DNA from: F22 sp963675625 | GTDB lineage: Bacteria > Bacteroidota > Bacteroidia > Bacteroidales > Bacteroidaceae | Reading direction: 5' to 3' | NCBI GenBank assembly: GCA_963675625.1 | Contig: OY776497.1 | Location: 1,116,001 to 1,180,000 of the forward strand | DNA: 64,000 nt | In this document: in pieces, positions 1 through 7,631 of the stretch | How the letters are laid out: each line of letters starts with the position of its first letter | How positions within the stretch are numbered: the first letter of the stretch is position 1 | Program-made: the position numbers and the translations under genes | Notes under the pieces: generated by a model | Database searches by the model: none | What the model was told of the DNA's origin: nothing | What the model saw: only the letters and a program-made list of their open reading frames with translations

Positions 1-957
1 ATAGCCTGCGCTATCAGCTTATTTTATTTTTTCATTTGTAACAATACAGGAATGTGCGCTCAAAAACTTCCAACTATTGATTCGCAAATAAGTGTTTTTT
101 CCAAAGTAGTATCACCAACACCTCCACAAAGTACCAAATTCTGCAATAAAACATACAATTTGAGAAGATTTGACGCACGGGAACGCTTAGAAAGAGAAAT
201 GCTTTCGTTTTGCTATATGCATTCAACGACTTTACAGATTATAAAAAAAGCCAACAGATTCTTTCCTTTAATTGTGCCTATACTAAAAAAAGAAGGTATA
301 CCTGAAGATTTTAAATATCTAATGATTATTGAAAGCAACTTAAATACAAAGGCACATTCCAGAGCTGGAGCTGCTGGATTATGGCAACTTATGCCTACAA
401 CAGGGCGAGAATTAGGACTTGAAATCAATGCCAATATTGACGAGCGTTATAATATTTACAAAGCTACACAAGCCGCATGTAAATATTTAAAGAAAAGATA
501 TGTTCATTTCCACGACTGGGGACTAGTAGCTCAAAGTTATAACGCTGGTGAAGCAAGCATTGCGCAAGAAATTGAAAAACAACACTCAAAAGATCCATTA
601 GACTTATATTTAAATACTGAGACATCAAGATATTTCTTTCGTATTATAGCATGCAAACTATTATTTCAAGATCCTTCAACTTTTGGTTTCTATCTTAAAT
701 CATCCCAATTATACCCTCAACTAGATTATACAGACAAAACTGTAACATATCCAATTAGTGACTTGGCTAGATGGGCGCAAAAACATGGCACAACATATAG
801 TTTACTGAAACGTTCCAATCCATGGCTCCTTCAAAACACTCTCCAAAACAAAAGTCATCGCACATATATAATTAAAATACCAACAAAGTCTAGCATATAC
901 TACATACCATCGGAAACAAAACCATACAATAGCAATTGGGTGATTCCTCACCAATAA
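1..957 (+). CDS. Lytic transglycosylase (SLT/MltD-like), 5' end cut off by the window
   Basis: Cleaves the beta-1,4 MurNAc-GlcNAc bond of peptidoglycan in the periplasm. The SLT fold is clear: counted from the ATG at base 52, Glu94 in the IIESNL motif is the expected catalytic acid, followed by AAGLWQLMP (about 107-115) and the SYNAGE motif further on. The first ATG at base 52 is probably not the start. The frame stays open back to base 1 and encodes a hydrophobic stretch (ACAISLFYFFIC) that looks like the end of a signal peptide, so the true start lies outside the window. The C-terminal 80 residues have no LysM that I can recognise. The family call is secure; the substrate detail is family knowledge. 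Confidence 0.88.
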   Translation: MACAISLFYFFICNNTGMCAQKLPTIDSQISVFSKVVSPTPPQSTKFCNKTYNLRRFDARERLEREMLSFCYMHSTTLQIIKKANRFFPLIVPILKKEGIPEDFKYLMIIESNLNTKAHSRAGAAGLWQLMPTTGRELGLEINANIDERYNIYKATQAACKYLKKRYVHFHDWGLVAQSYNAGEASIAQEIEKQHSKDPLDLYLNTETSRYFFRIIACKLLFQDPSTFGFYLKSSQLYPQLDYTDKTVTYPISDLARWAQKHGTTYSLLKRSNPWLLQNTLQNKSHRTYIIKIPTKSSIYYIPSETKPYNSNWVIPHQ

Positions 958-1038
958 TCAACTAACACGTTAAACATATCACAATGAACACGCAGAATTA
1001 TCAGTAGTCGTCATGATTGTTATTGTTTAAATTAATAT

Positions 1039-1046
1039 TATCTTTG
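1039..1046 (+). promoter_or_regulatory. Probable -7 box of the SulP gene
   Basis: TATCTTTG matches the Bacteroidetes -7 consensus TAnnTTTG. An imperfect -33 element (ATTG, 1016-1019) sits 19 bp upstream. It would give a leader of roughly 65 nt before the ATG at 1118. Confidence 0.5.
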
Positions 1047-1117
1047 TGGCTTCTTTTTCAAATAATGCTAATAAAATTGCTCTCGTGTAGCAAAACCTAT
1101 TAATAAAAGCGATTTAT

Positions 1118-2767
1118 ATGGAGTTTATTTCAACCCTCTTTAGTAAAAAAGGAACTCACAATACAAGTACAGAAATATTATCTGGATTGACAGTAGCTCT
1201 AGCCTTAGTACCTGAAGCGATTGCATTTGCCATGATTGCGGGTTTTTCACCCTTGACTGGTTTATATGCCGCGTTTGTTATGGGATTTGTGACCAGCATA
1301 TTAGGTGGTCGTCCTGGAATGATTTCTGGAGCAACTGGTGCAGTAGCGGTCGTGTTTGGTGGCTTATGTCTAGCTGTACGTAATGAATTAGGCTCCGATA
1401 TCCCAGACTCAACACTAATGCAATACGTATTTGCTACTGTAATTTTAGCTGGCTGTATTCAAATACTAGCTGGTATTTTAAAACTTGGAAAATTTGTAAG
1501 ACTAGTACCTCAACCTGTTATGTATGGTTTTGTCAATGGCCTTGCAATTGTTATCTTTTCAGCACAGTTTCCTAATTTCACAAATATTCTTCATGACACA
1601 ACTATAAGTAATGACATGCGCTCCACACAACTTATAGTAATGAGCGTTCTTGTCGTATTAACAATGCTTATTATTTGGTTATTACCTAAGTTTACTAAAA
1701 AGATACCTTCATCATTGGCAGCTATTGTGATTATATCAATTTTAGTATATGCCTTTAACATTCAAACGACTACTGTAGCTGACACACTTGCGGAAGGGAT
1801 GCATCTTAAAGGTTCGTTTCCTCCTATATCTATTCCCCACATTCCAATTAACTGGAAGACAATTATGCTAATCTTACCATATTCATCTATTATTGCAGGA
1901 GTTGGTTTAATTGAAAGTCTTCTTACTTTAAACTTAATTGATGAAATTACAGAAACACGTGGCAGTGGCAATCGTGAATGCATTGCTCAAGGATGTGCAA
2001 ACATCACTTCTGGACTCCTTTCTGGTATGGGTGGTTGTGCAATGATCGGGCAAAGCCTAATAAACATTACTGCTGGTGCACGTCAAAGATTATCAGGAAT
2101 AGTAGCTTCAAGTATGCTCCTTATATTTGTTATCTTTGGATCAAAGATAATTGAAAAGATGCCAATGGCAGCATTGGTAGGAGTTATGTTTATGGTAGCT
2201 ATCGGTACATTTGAATGGGCCAGTTTACGTGTTTTTCGAAAAATGCCATGGACTGACGTAGCTGTCATGATCACTGTAACTCTAATTACAGCTATCACTC
2301 ATAACTTAGCAATAGCAGTATTAATTGGTATTATTTTATCCGCTCTAACATTCTCATGGGAAAGTGCAAAACACATTCAAGCCCATAGCTATATTGATGA
2401 AAATGGCATAAAGCATTACGAACTTTTCGGTCCTCTATTCTTTGCATCGACTAAAGGCTTCACAGAGCAATTCAGCCCATCAGACGATCCTAATATAGTC
2501 ATTATGGATTTTAAGCACAGTCGCATACTAGATATGAGCGCAATTAGTGCATTAAACAATATAACAAAAAAATACCGTGACGTCAACAAAGAGCTACATC
2601 TACGCCATCTAAGTGAAGATTCACGTGTATTACTTTCAAATGCTGAAGCAATCATTGAAGTCAATGTATTGGAAGACCCTCACTACAAAGTAGTAACAAA
2701 TAAAATCAAAGAATTACAACTTGGTTATAAAAAGGAAAAAGCTAGTACTTATCAAGTAAAAGAGTAA
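1118..2767 (+). CDS. SulP-family inorganic anion transporter with STAS domain
   Basis: Inner-membrane anion permease of the SulP/SLC26 family, usually for sulfate or bicarbonate. The N-terminal 410 residues are almost entirely hydrophobic segments, beginning with the family-typical region around residues 20-60 (GLTVALALVPEAIAFAMIAG, then GLYAAF). A cytoplasmic STAS domain follows at about residues 425-520, containing ILDMSAISALNNI. The length of 549 aa is normal. Its last 26 bp overlap the convergent methionine-sulfoxide reductase gene. The substrate cannot be told from sequence alone. Confidence 0.9.
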   Translation: MEFISTLFSKKGTHNTSTEILSGLTVALALVPEAIAFAMIAGFSPLTGLYAAFVMGFVTSILGGRPGMISGATGAVAVVFGGLCLAVRNELGSDIPDSTLMQYVFATVILAGCIQILAGILKLGKFVRLVPQPVMYGFVNGLAIVIFSAQFPNFTNILHDTTISNDMRSTQLIVMSVLVVLTMLIIWLLPKFTKKIPSSLAAIVIISILVYAFNIQTTTVADTLAEGMHLKGSFPPISIPHIPINWKTIMLILPYSSIIAGVGLIESLLTLNLIDEITETRGSGNRECIAQGCANITSGLLSGMGGCAMIGQSLINITAGARQRLSGIVASSMLLIFVIFGSKIIEKMPMAALVGVMFMVAIGTFEWASLRVFRKMPWTDVAVMITVTLITAITHNLAIAVLIGIILSALTFSWESAKHIQAHSYIDENGIKHYELFGPLFFASTKGFTEQFSPSDDPNIVIMDFKHSRILDMSAISALNNITKKYRDVNKELHLRHLSEDSRVLLSNAEAIIEVNVLEDPHYKVVTNKIKELQLGYKKEKASTYQVKE

Positions 2768-3224
2768 TATTTTCCAACCACATTTTATCAACTATATCAA
2801 AAGTACCAAGAGATACTGAATCAATATCCAAAACTCCAGTAATCTTCCCTTTTTGAAAAACAGGAACTACGATCTCTGATTGGCTTAAAGAGCTACATGC
2901 GATGTGTCCAGAAAATGCATTCACATCTGGGACTACTTGTGTTAGACCTGTCTCCCATGTCATACCACAAACACCTTTCCCCCTACGTATACGAGTACAT
3001 GCAATGGACCCTTGGAATGGGCCCAACACCAAGTATTCCGAATCAATTACTCGGTAAAAGCCAACCCATAAATGATTGAAGGTCATATGTATAGCTGCAG
3101 CAACATTCGCCATATTGGCAATCATATCACTTTCACCATCCAACATCGCTACCAACTGGCTATATAACGTCTTATATTGTTCTTGTTTATTATCTCCAGA
3201 AAAGACTTCTAATGATTCTGCCAT
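2742..3224 (-). CDS. Free methionine-(R)-sulfoxide reductase (GAF domain)
   Basis: Reduces free L-methionine-(R)-sulfoxide to methionine in the cytoplasm. The protein is a single GAF domain of 160 aa, the family's usual size. Cys76, Cys86 and Cys110 have the 10- and 24-residue spacing of the three redox cysteines in E. coli fRMsr, inside the family-typical stretches ACTRIRRGKGVCG and HIACSS. It starts 15 bp after the Crp/Fnr gene on the same strand, so the two are probably cotranscribed, which would fit an oxidative-stress context. Its 3' end overlaps the end of the SulP gene on the other strand by 26 bp. Confidence 0.92.
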   Translation of the reverse strand: MAESLEVFSGDNKQEQYKTLYSQLVAMLDGESDMIANMANVAAAIHMTFNHLWVGFYRVIDSEYLVLGPFQGSIACTRIRRGKGVCGMTWETGLTQVVPDVNAFSGHIACSSLSQSEIVVPVFQKGKITGVLDIDSVSLGTFDIVDKMWLENITLLLDKY

Positions 3225-3239
3225 AAATATACGCTCTGA

Positions 3240-3815
3240 TTATAGTTCAACACTGCTTCTTACGCGACTTAGAGTCTCTGGCGTCATCATTAAATAGCTA
3301 GCTATATAACTAAGAGGTGCTCTACGCACCACTTGTGGTTGAGTGTCAAATAAGTGCTTATACCTAGCTTTGGCTGTTCCATATCTCCATAAGCGTGCTT
3401 TAAGTTGAGACTGTAATAATGAGTATTCTAAAACCCGACGATAATAAGTTGCGATTTCTTTTGAATAGCCCATCATCTGTTCTAAGTCTTTCTTTTCTAA
3501 AATCCACACTTTTGTATCTTCTAAAGCTTCCGCATATAAATCGGTAGGTATTTCATTGATAAAACTTTCTAAACAAATAAGAGTACAGTGCTCATACGAA
3601 AAATGCTCTGTTAAATCTTTTGAATCATTGTAATAAAATTGACGAATCATTCCTTCCTCAATAGCCACAATTTTATCTGCAACATCACCTTCATCAAAAA
3701 GACGCTCTCCTTTTTTCAACTCACGTGAAGTCAATCTGTCATTCATCATGACTTTGGCTTCCATACTCATCTCTGGGTATCTTGTTTTAATGAAAAAATC
3801 AACTGCTCTATTCAT
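3240..3815 (-). CDS. Crp/Fnr-family transcriptional regulator
   Basis: 191-aa regulator with an N-terminal cyclic-nucleotide-binding-like beta barrel (about residues 30-115; GERLFDEGDVADKIVAIEEG) and a C-terminal winged helix containing PLSYIASYLMMTPETLSRVRSS as recognition region. No iron-sulfur cysteine cluster is visible, so it is not a classical Fnr. It probably leads a two-gene operon with free-methionine-sulfoxide reductase. Effector and targets are unknown; Bacteroidetes genomes carry many such uncharacterised paralogues. Confidence 0.87.
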   Translation of the reverse strand: MNRAVDFFIKTRYPEMSMEAKVMMNDRLTSRELKKGERLFDEGDVADKIVAIEEGMIRQFYYNDSKDLTEHFSYEHCTLICLESFINEIPTDLYAEALEDTKVWILEKKDLEQMMGYSKEIATYYRRVLEYSLLQSQLKARLWRYGTAKARYKHLFDTQPQVVRRAPLSYIASYLMMTPETLSRVRSSVEL

Positions 3816-3887
3816 ATTTGTATTTGTTTTGTGTACAATAGCATTTACACAGAAAGAGTACTCTCATTTACGATAAGTATGTATAAA

Positions 3888-5075
3888 TTACTCACTTCTT
3901 TTAATCTGCATAAATACAGGATAATGGTCACTAAATGTCCAAGGTTTTATTTGATAGGCTACAGCCTCAAAAGGTTTACTATATAAAACATAGTCAATCC
4001 GAAAAAGCCCCCCGCCAAATCGATAACTTCCAGATAAGCTATTTCCTGATGCCACAAAGCCATCTTGCAATCCCTTGCTGATAGTCCGATACACGTAACT
4101 AGACGGTTGTGAATTAAAATCACCACACACTATACTAGGGTAAGGAGATTGCAAAATCTGCTTCTTCAATTCTTCAGCTTGTCCGACTCGTTCGTCTAAA
4201 TTACTTAAAAATATTTTACGTGCATTTCGAAAAGCTTGAAGGCTAGACTTACCACCTCCTTCGTTGTGCTTAACTCCATACAACGGCGAATACTCTCCCC
4301 ATGTATTATCCAAACGTGTATCAGCTTCCATATGTTCTTGATCCACTCGCCATGCCTCCTTAATCTTTTTATACTGTCTTCTTAAACCTGTAGTTTGCAA
4401 ATGTGCACAGAAAACGCGTGTCATACCTTCTGGCAAGTCTACATCACAATAAATAAAGCTATTACGACAATTTACAAAATGGACATGATGACCATTCGAT
4501 ATAGGATATTTACTATAAATAGCTAATGGTAAAAAGTCAGGATAATGTTCTGTTCTATAATGATAAGGCCACACATTAAAAAGACTATCTGTCATTTCTT
4601 TATTCCACCACCCGCCGTCATAGAAAAATTCTTGGAAACAAACAACATCAACATTCTCTTGTGCAAAAGCATGAGCTAGATTGGATACTGTACCTGCATC
4701 ACGCGTCCTAAATAACATAGCCATATTATATGTAGCTACTGTGTACACTTTATTTTGCCGACCCTTCTCCTGCTTTGAAGTATTCCATGAATTAGAATGA
4801 AATTGAATTGTTTTAAATAAATAGGGGATATTAAATAAAATCGCAATTAGAGGAAATAAAAACCAACGCTTTCGTCTAAATATTCCCCAATAAAACAACA
4901 AACAAAAATTAACAACTACAAAACCGGGTAAAACAAAACCCAACAAAGCTATATTAGGAACAGCTATAGGAGATACAAACTGCGCAACTCCCCCAATAAC
5001 CGCTAATAACATACACGCTATACTGGCAGCTATTGTCAAAAAATATCCAAACTTTAAGAATGACTTGTATCCCAT
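3888..5075 (-). CDS. Membrane-anchored endonuclease/exonuclease/phosphatase-family protein
   Basis: 395 aa. Three hydrophobic segments in the first 95 residues are followed by an EEP (DNase I-like) metal-dependent phosphoesterase domain. Visible catalytic motifs are VVCFQEFF (metal-binding Glu), VCGDFNSQPSS (Asp/Asn) and the terminal SDHYP (catalytic His). Members of this Bacteroidetes group are annotated only as EEP family. The substrate could be a phospholipid, a nucleotide or nucleic acid. The domain is predicted to sit outside or at the face of the inner membrane. It is followed upstream by glycosyltransferase genes on the same strand, about 100 bp away. Confidence 0.85.
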   Translation of the reverse strand: MGYKSFLKFGYFLTIAASIACMLLAVIGGVAQFVSPIAVPNIALLGFVLPGFVVVNFCLLFYWGIFRRKRWFLFPLIAILFNIPYLFKTIQFHSNSWNTSKQEKGRQNKVYTVATYNMAMLFRTRDAGTVSNLAHAFAQENVDVVCFQEFFYDGGWWNKEMTDSLFNVWPYHYRTEHYPDFLPLAIYSKYPISNGHHVHFVNCRNSFIYCDVDLPEGMTRVFCAHLQTTGLRRQYKKIKEAWRVDQEHMEADTRLDNTWGEYSPLYGVKHNEGGGKSSLQAFRNARKIFLSNLDERVGQAEELKKQILQSPYPSIVCGDFNSQPSSYVYRTISKGLQDGFVASGNSLSGSYRFGGGLFRIDYVLYSKPFEAVAYQIKPWTFSDHYPVFMQIKRSE

Positions 5076-5142
5076 TATAAATGACAGCTATTACAAAATT
5101 AACTAGTTAACATAGTAAACACGCACTACGTTTGCGCAATGG

Positions 5143-5150
5143 CAAATATA
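5143..5150 (-). promoter_or_regulatory. -7 box upstream of the EEP gene
   Basis: On the minus strand the site reads TATATTTG, an exact TAnnTTTG, 67 bp before the ATG at 5075. I see no TTTG at the proper -33 distance, so this is a partial match. Confidence 0.4.
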
Positions 5151-5176
5151 CATAATTCTTGTCAAACAACAATGTG

Positions 5177-6379
5177 TTATGCGCGTTTTGATTTTTCCCA
5201 AGCTCCAGTACCTTGTTTCTTTTTCTTATACAGATAAGGTATTGCACGAATACAATTCCAATTCATAAACAAGAAATAGTATGGAACAAAGAGTATTTTG
5301 TTTTTTATTCGCTTTTTAGCCATGATATATCCAGCTACACCCAACGTATAAAAAAGGACTTGGCACAGCAAAAAGACAAAGTACATTATACTCCATGTTG
5401 GGGAAAAAGCTAATATCAAATTAATAGGGAACAATAAAAAGAGGATAACTGGTGCCAGCGTCCAACGTAAGACACGATGTGAAACATACTGAAACGATAA
5501 CACTCCATATTTAAAAGGGTTTAGCAATGGCCTCAATCTCCATACTGATTGCAAACCACCAGCAGCAATACGCACTTTTCTTTTTTCTTCCTCAAACATA
5601 TCTGCACTACCAGATTCTTCAGCATATGCATCGGGAGTATAGGCAATCTTATACCCTTTCATTGCTATTGACAATGATAAGATAAAATCATCCAATAGCG
5701 TATCTTTATCCATCTCAAAAAACAAATTACGACGAACCGCAAATAATTCACCCGCAGCCCCAACTGCACTATACAGCCTATCATCATAAGCTTTCAAAGC
5801 TGATTCATACTTCCAGTATATACCTTCTCCTCCACCTGCAGCATTATCTGTATTATTATTAACAATACGTTTTTCTCCAGCGACACAGCCAACTTTAGGT
5901 TCCATAAAGCGCTGCACTATAACTCGTATCGCTTCCTTATTGACCATTGTGTTTGCGTCAGTAAAAATAACAATCTCTGTATCTACATAACGCATTCCAC
6001 GATTCATAGCTGCTGTTTTTCCATTCCTAATAGGTTCATATAAAACTCGAACGCGCTTATATTTTGCGAGTAATGCATTAGTACTATCATCAGAACCATC
6101 TGTACACCAGACTAAGTCAAGCTTATCTTCTGGATAATCTAAGTTCAAACAATTAGTCATCTTATCATGCACTACGTCTTCTTCATTAAATGCTGTAATA
6201 AAGAGCGTGACAGACGGCAATTTATCATCTTCAGGTAGTGCAATACGCACCTTTTTTTTAAAGAGTTCCTTAACTTTTACAAGAATGAGCAACATGATCC
6301 CATACCCCAAATATGCATAGAATAAAATAAATAAAAAGACCCAAAAGAGCACTGTAAGCACAATGTAAGAAGTGTTCAT
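5177..6379 (-). CDS. Membrane glycosyltransferase family 2
   Basis: 400-aa processive-type GT2. An N-terminal membrane segment (about residues 8-30) precedes the catalytic domain, with TLFITAFNEEDVV, the first-Asp region TDGSDDSTNA, the metal-binding FTDANT, and LLDDFILSL. Three hydrophobic segments close the C-terminus. This is the organisation of poly-glycan synthases such as hyaluronan- or PNAG-synthase-like enzymes. No partner export genes are adjacent, so the product is not known. It lies 17 bp after the preceding glycosyltransferase gene and is likely cotranscribed with it. Confidence 0.87.
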   Translation of the reverse strand: MNTSYIVLTVLFWVFLFILFYAYLGYGIMLLILVKVKELFKKKVRIALPEDDKLPSVTLFITAFNEEDVVHDKMTNCLNLDYPEDKLDLVWCTDGSDDSTNALLAKYKRVRVLYEPIRNGKTAAMNRGMRYVDTEIVIFTDANTMVNKEAIRVIVQRFMEPKVGCVAGEKRIVNNNTDNAAGGGEGIYWKYESALKAYDDRLYSAVGAAGELFAVRRNLFFEMDKDTLLDDFILSLSIAMKGYKIAYTPDAYAEESGSADMFEEEKRKVRIAAGGLQSVWRLRPLLNPFKYGVLSFQYVSHRVLRWTLAPVILFLLFPINLILAFSPTWSIMYFVFLLCQVLFYTLGVAGYIMAKKRIKNKILFVPYYFLFMNWNCIRAIPYLYKKKKQGTGAWEKSKRA

Positions 6380-6396
6380 AAGCTATTAATAGTTTG

Positions 6397-7515
6397 TTAT
6401 AGTTCATCTAAGACTCGCTTCATTTGTACCTTCCAATCTAAATGGCGAATCGATTCACGGATACTTTTGGGATCAATTGTACAATGAGATTTAAAACGTA
6501 GTAAAGCTTCAATATCCAATGGAGTTTCGTCTGCAGGTGCTTTCATTACATAGGGCATTTTCTCAAAATCTTCATCAATTTCACTATATACAAACGGTAG
6601 TCCACGCACTGCGTATTCTCTATTCTTTAGTGTTTTAATCTTCGTAATTCCAGAACGATGCCTTGCTAAAGATGCAATACAGATATCCGCTTTATTAAAA
6701 AAAGCAGTCAGTTCTTCCCCGTGTTTAGGACCATGTAAAAAAACATGTTTTTCAAGATTTGGGTATTGAGATATCACTTTTTTAATAACATCTGCATCGT
6801 GATTAAAATTAGGGCCAACTATATCAAATACAATTGGTGCATCTGGATATTTTTGTAAATATTGCCCCATCCCATGTACTGCACGATCAAAACCATGCCA
6901 ATAATGAATTTCAGCAACGGCCAAAAAATGAATTGATCCATCTGTAGAAGGAAGATGCTGAGCTAAAGGAGTTTCATCAAAATCTACTCCATTGGATATA
7001 CGCACAGTTCTTTGTCCAAAAATTTTTTCAGCATCCGAAAATGTCACAATACAGTTACACTGTGCTGCCAAGCGATATCTGAAAATACGATCAACACAAA
7101 GAACCATTTTCCAAGAGATTGGCATTCTGTTGTATTCAGTATCATATGGATAAGTCGGAATTTCTAAGGCTATTCTAACACCCAATTTACGTAACTCTTT
7201 AAAGAAACGAATAACTCCAGGATTTGCATTATGAAAAGAACGAATATAAGCCACATCAATAGCATGTTTGTCTACAAAGCGTACTACAGAATCAAAATTG
7301 CATCTGCTTTTAGCTGCTGCCCACAAACCAGTACCGTAATCCTCAACAACTTCATTGTCAATCATACGACATCGATGGTCATCTTCAGTACGCTCATAAT
7401 GACACAGATATACACTGTGATTAGCTTTTTGAAGACCAGCAATTTGTGCCATAATCTTCTTGCTAATCCCACTTGCTTCGTCAAAGCCATGAAAGAGCAT
7501 ATATAATATTTTCAT
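6397..7515 (-). CDS. Glycosyltransferase, GT4-like (GT-B fold)
   Basis: 372-aa glycosyltransferase. The frame can be extended upstream, but the internal ATG at 7515 gives a normal N-terminus (MKILYMLFHGFDEASGISKK) with the GT-B glycine-containing loop, so I use that start. The N-terminal half shows IALEIPTYPYD. The C-terminal donor-binding half shows FLAVAEIHYWHGFDRA, VFLHGPKHGEEL and HRSGITKIKTLKNREYAVRGLP, where GT4 proteins carry their nucleotide-sugar-binding Glu region. It is likely an operon with the downstream GT2. Substrate unknown; envelope or exopolysaccharide synthesis is an inference. Confidence 0.82.
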   Translation of the reverse strand: MKILYMLFHGFDEASGISKKIMAQIAGLQKANHSVYLCHYERTEDDHRCRMIDNEVVEDYGTGLWAAAKSRCNFDSVVRFVDKHAIDVAYIRSFHNANPGVIRFFKELRKLGVRIALEIPTYPYDTEYNRMPISWKMVLCVDRIFRYRLAAQCNCIVTFSDAEKIFGQRTVRISNGVDFDETPLAQHLPSTDGSIHFLAVAEIHYWHGFDRAVHGMGQYLQKYPDAPIVFDIVGPNFNHDADVIKKVISQYPNLEKHVFLHGPKHGEELTAFFNKADICIASLARHRSGITKIKTLKNREYAVRGLPFVYSEIDEDFEKMPYVMKAPADETPLDIEALLRFKSHCTIDPKSIRESIRHLDWKVQMKRVLDEL

Positions 7516-7631
7516 TATAGAAGTATCGTGTATATATAAATTGTGGTCTTTTATATAGGTGTCATTTGTCACAAATATACAATGCTTTTTTGTCAATTAA
7601 AAACAAAAAAGTATTTTTCTCCACAGAAAAT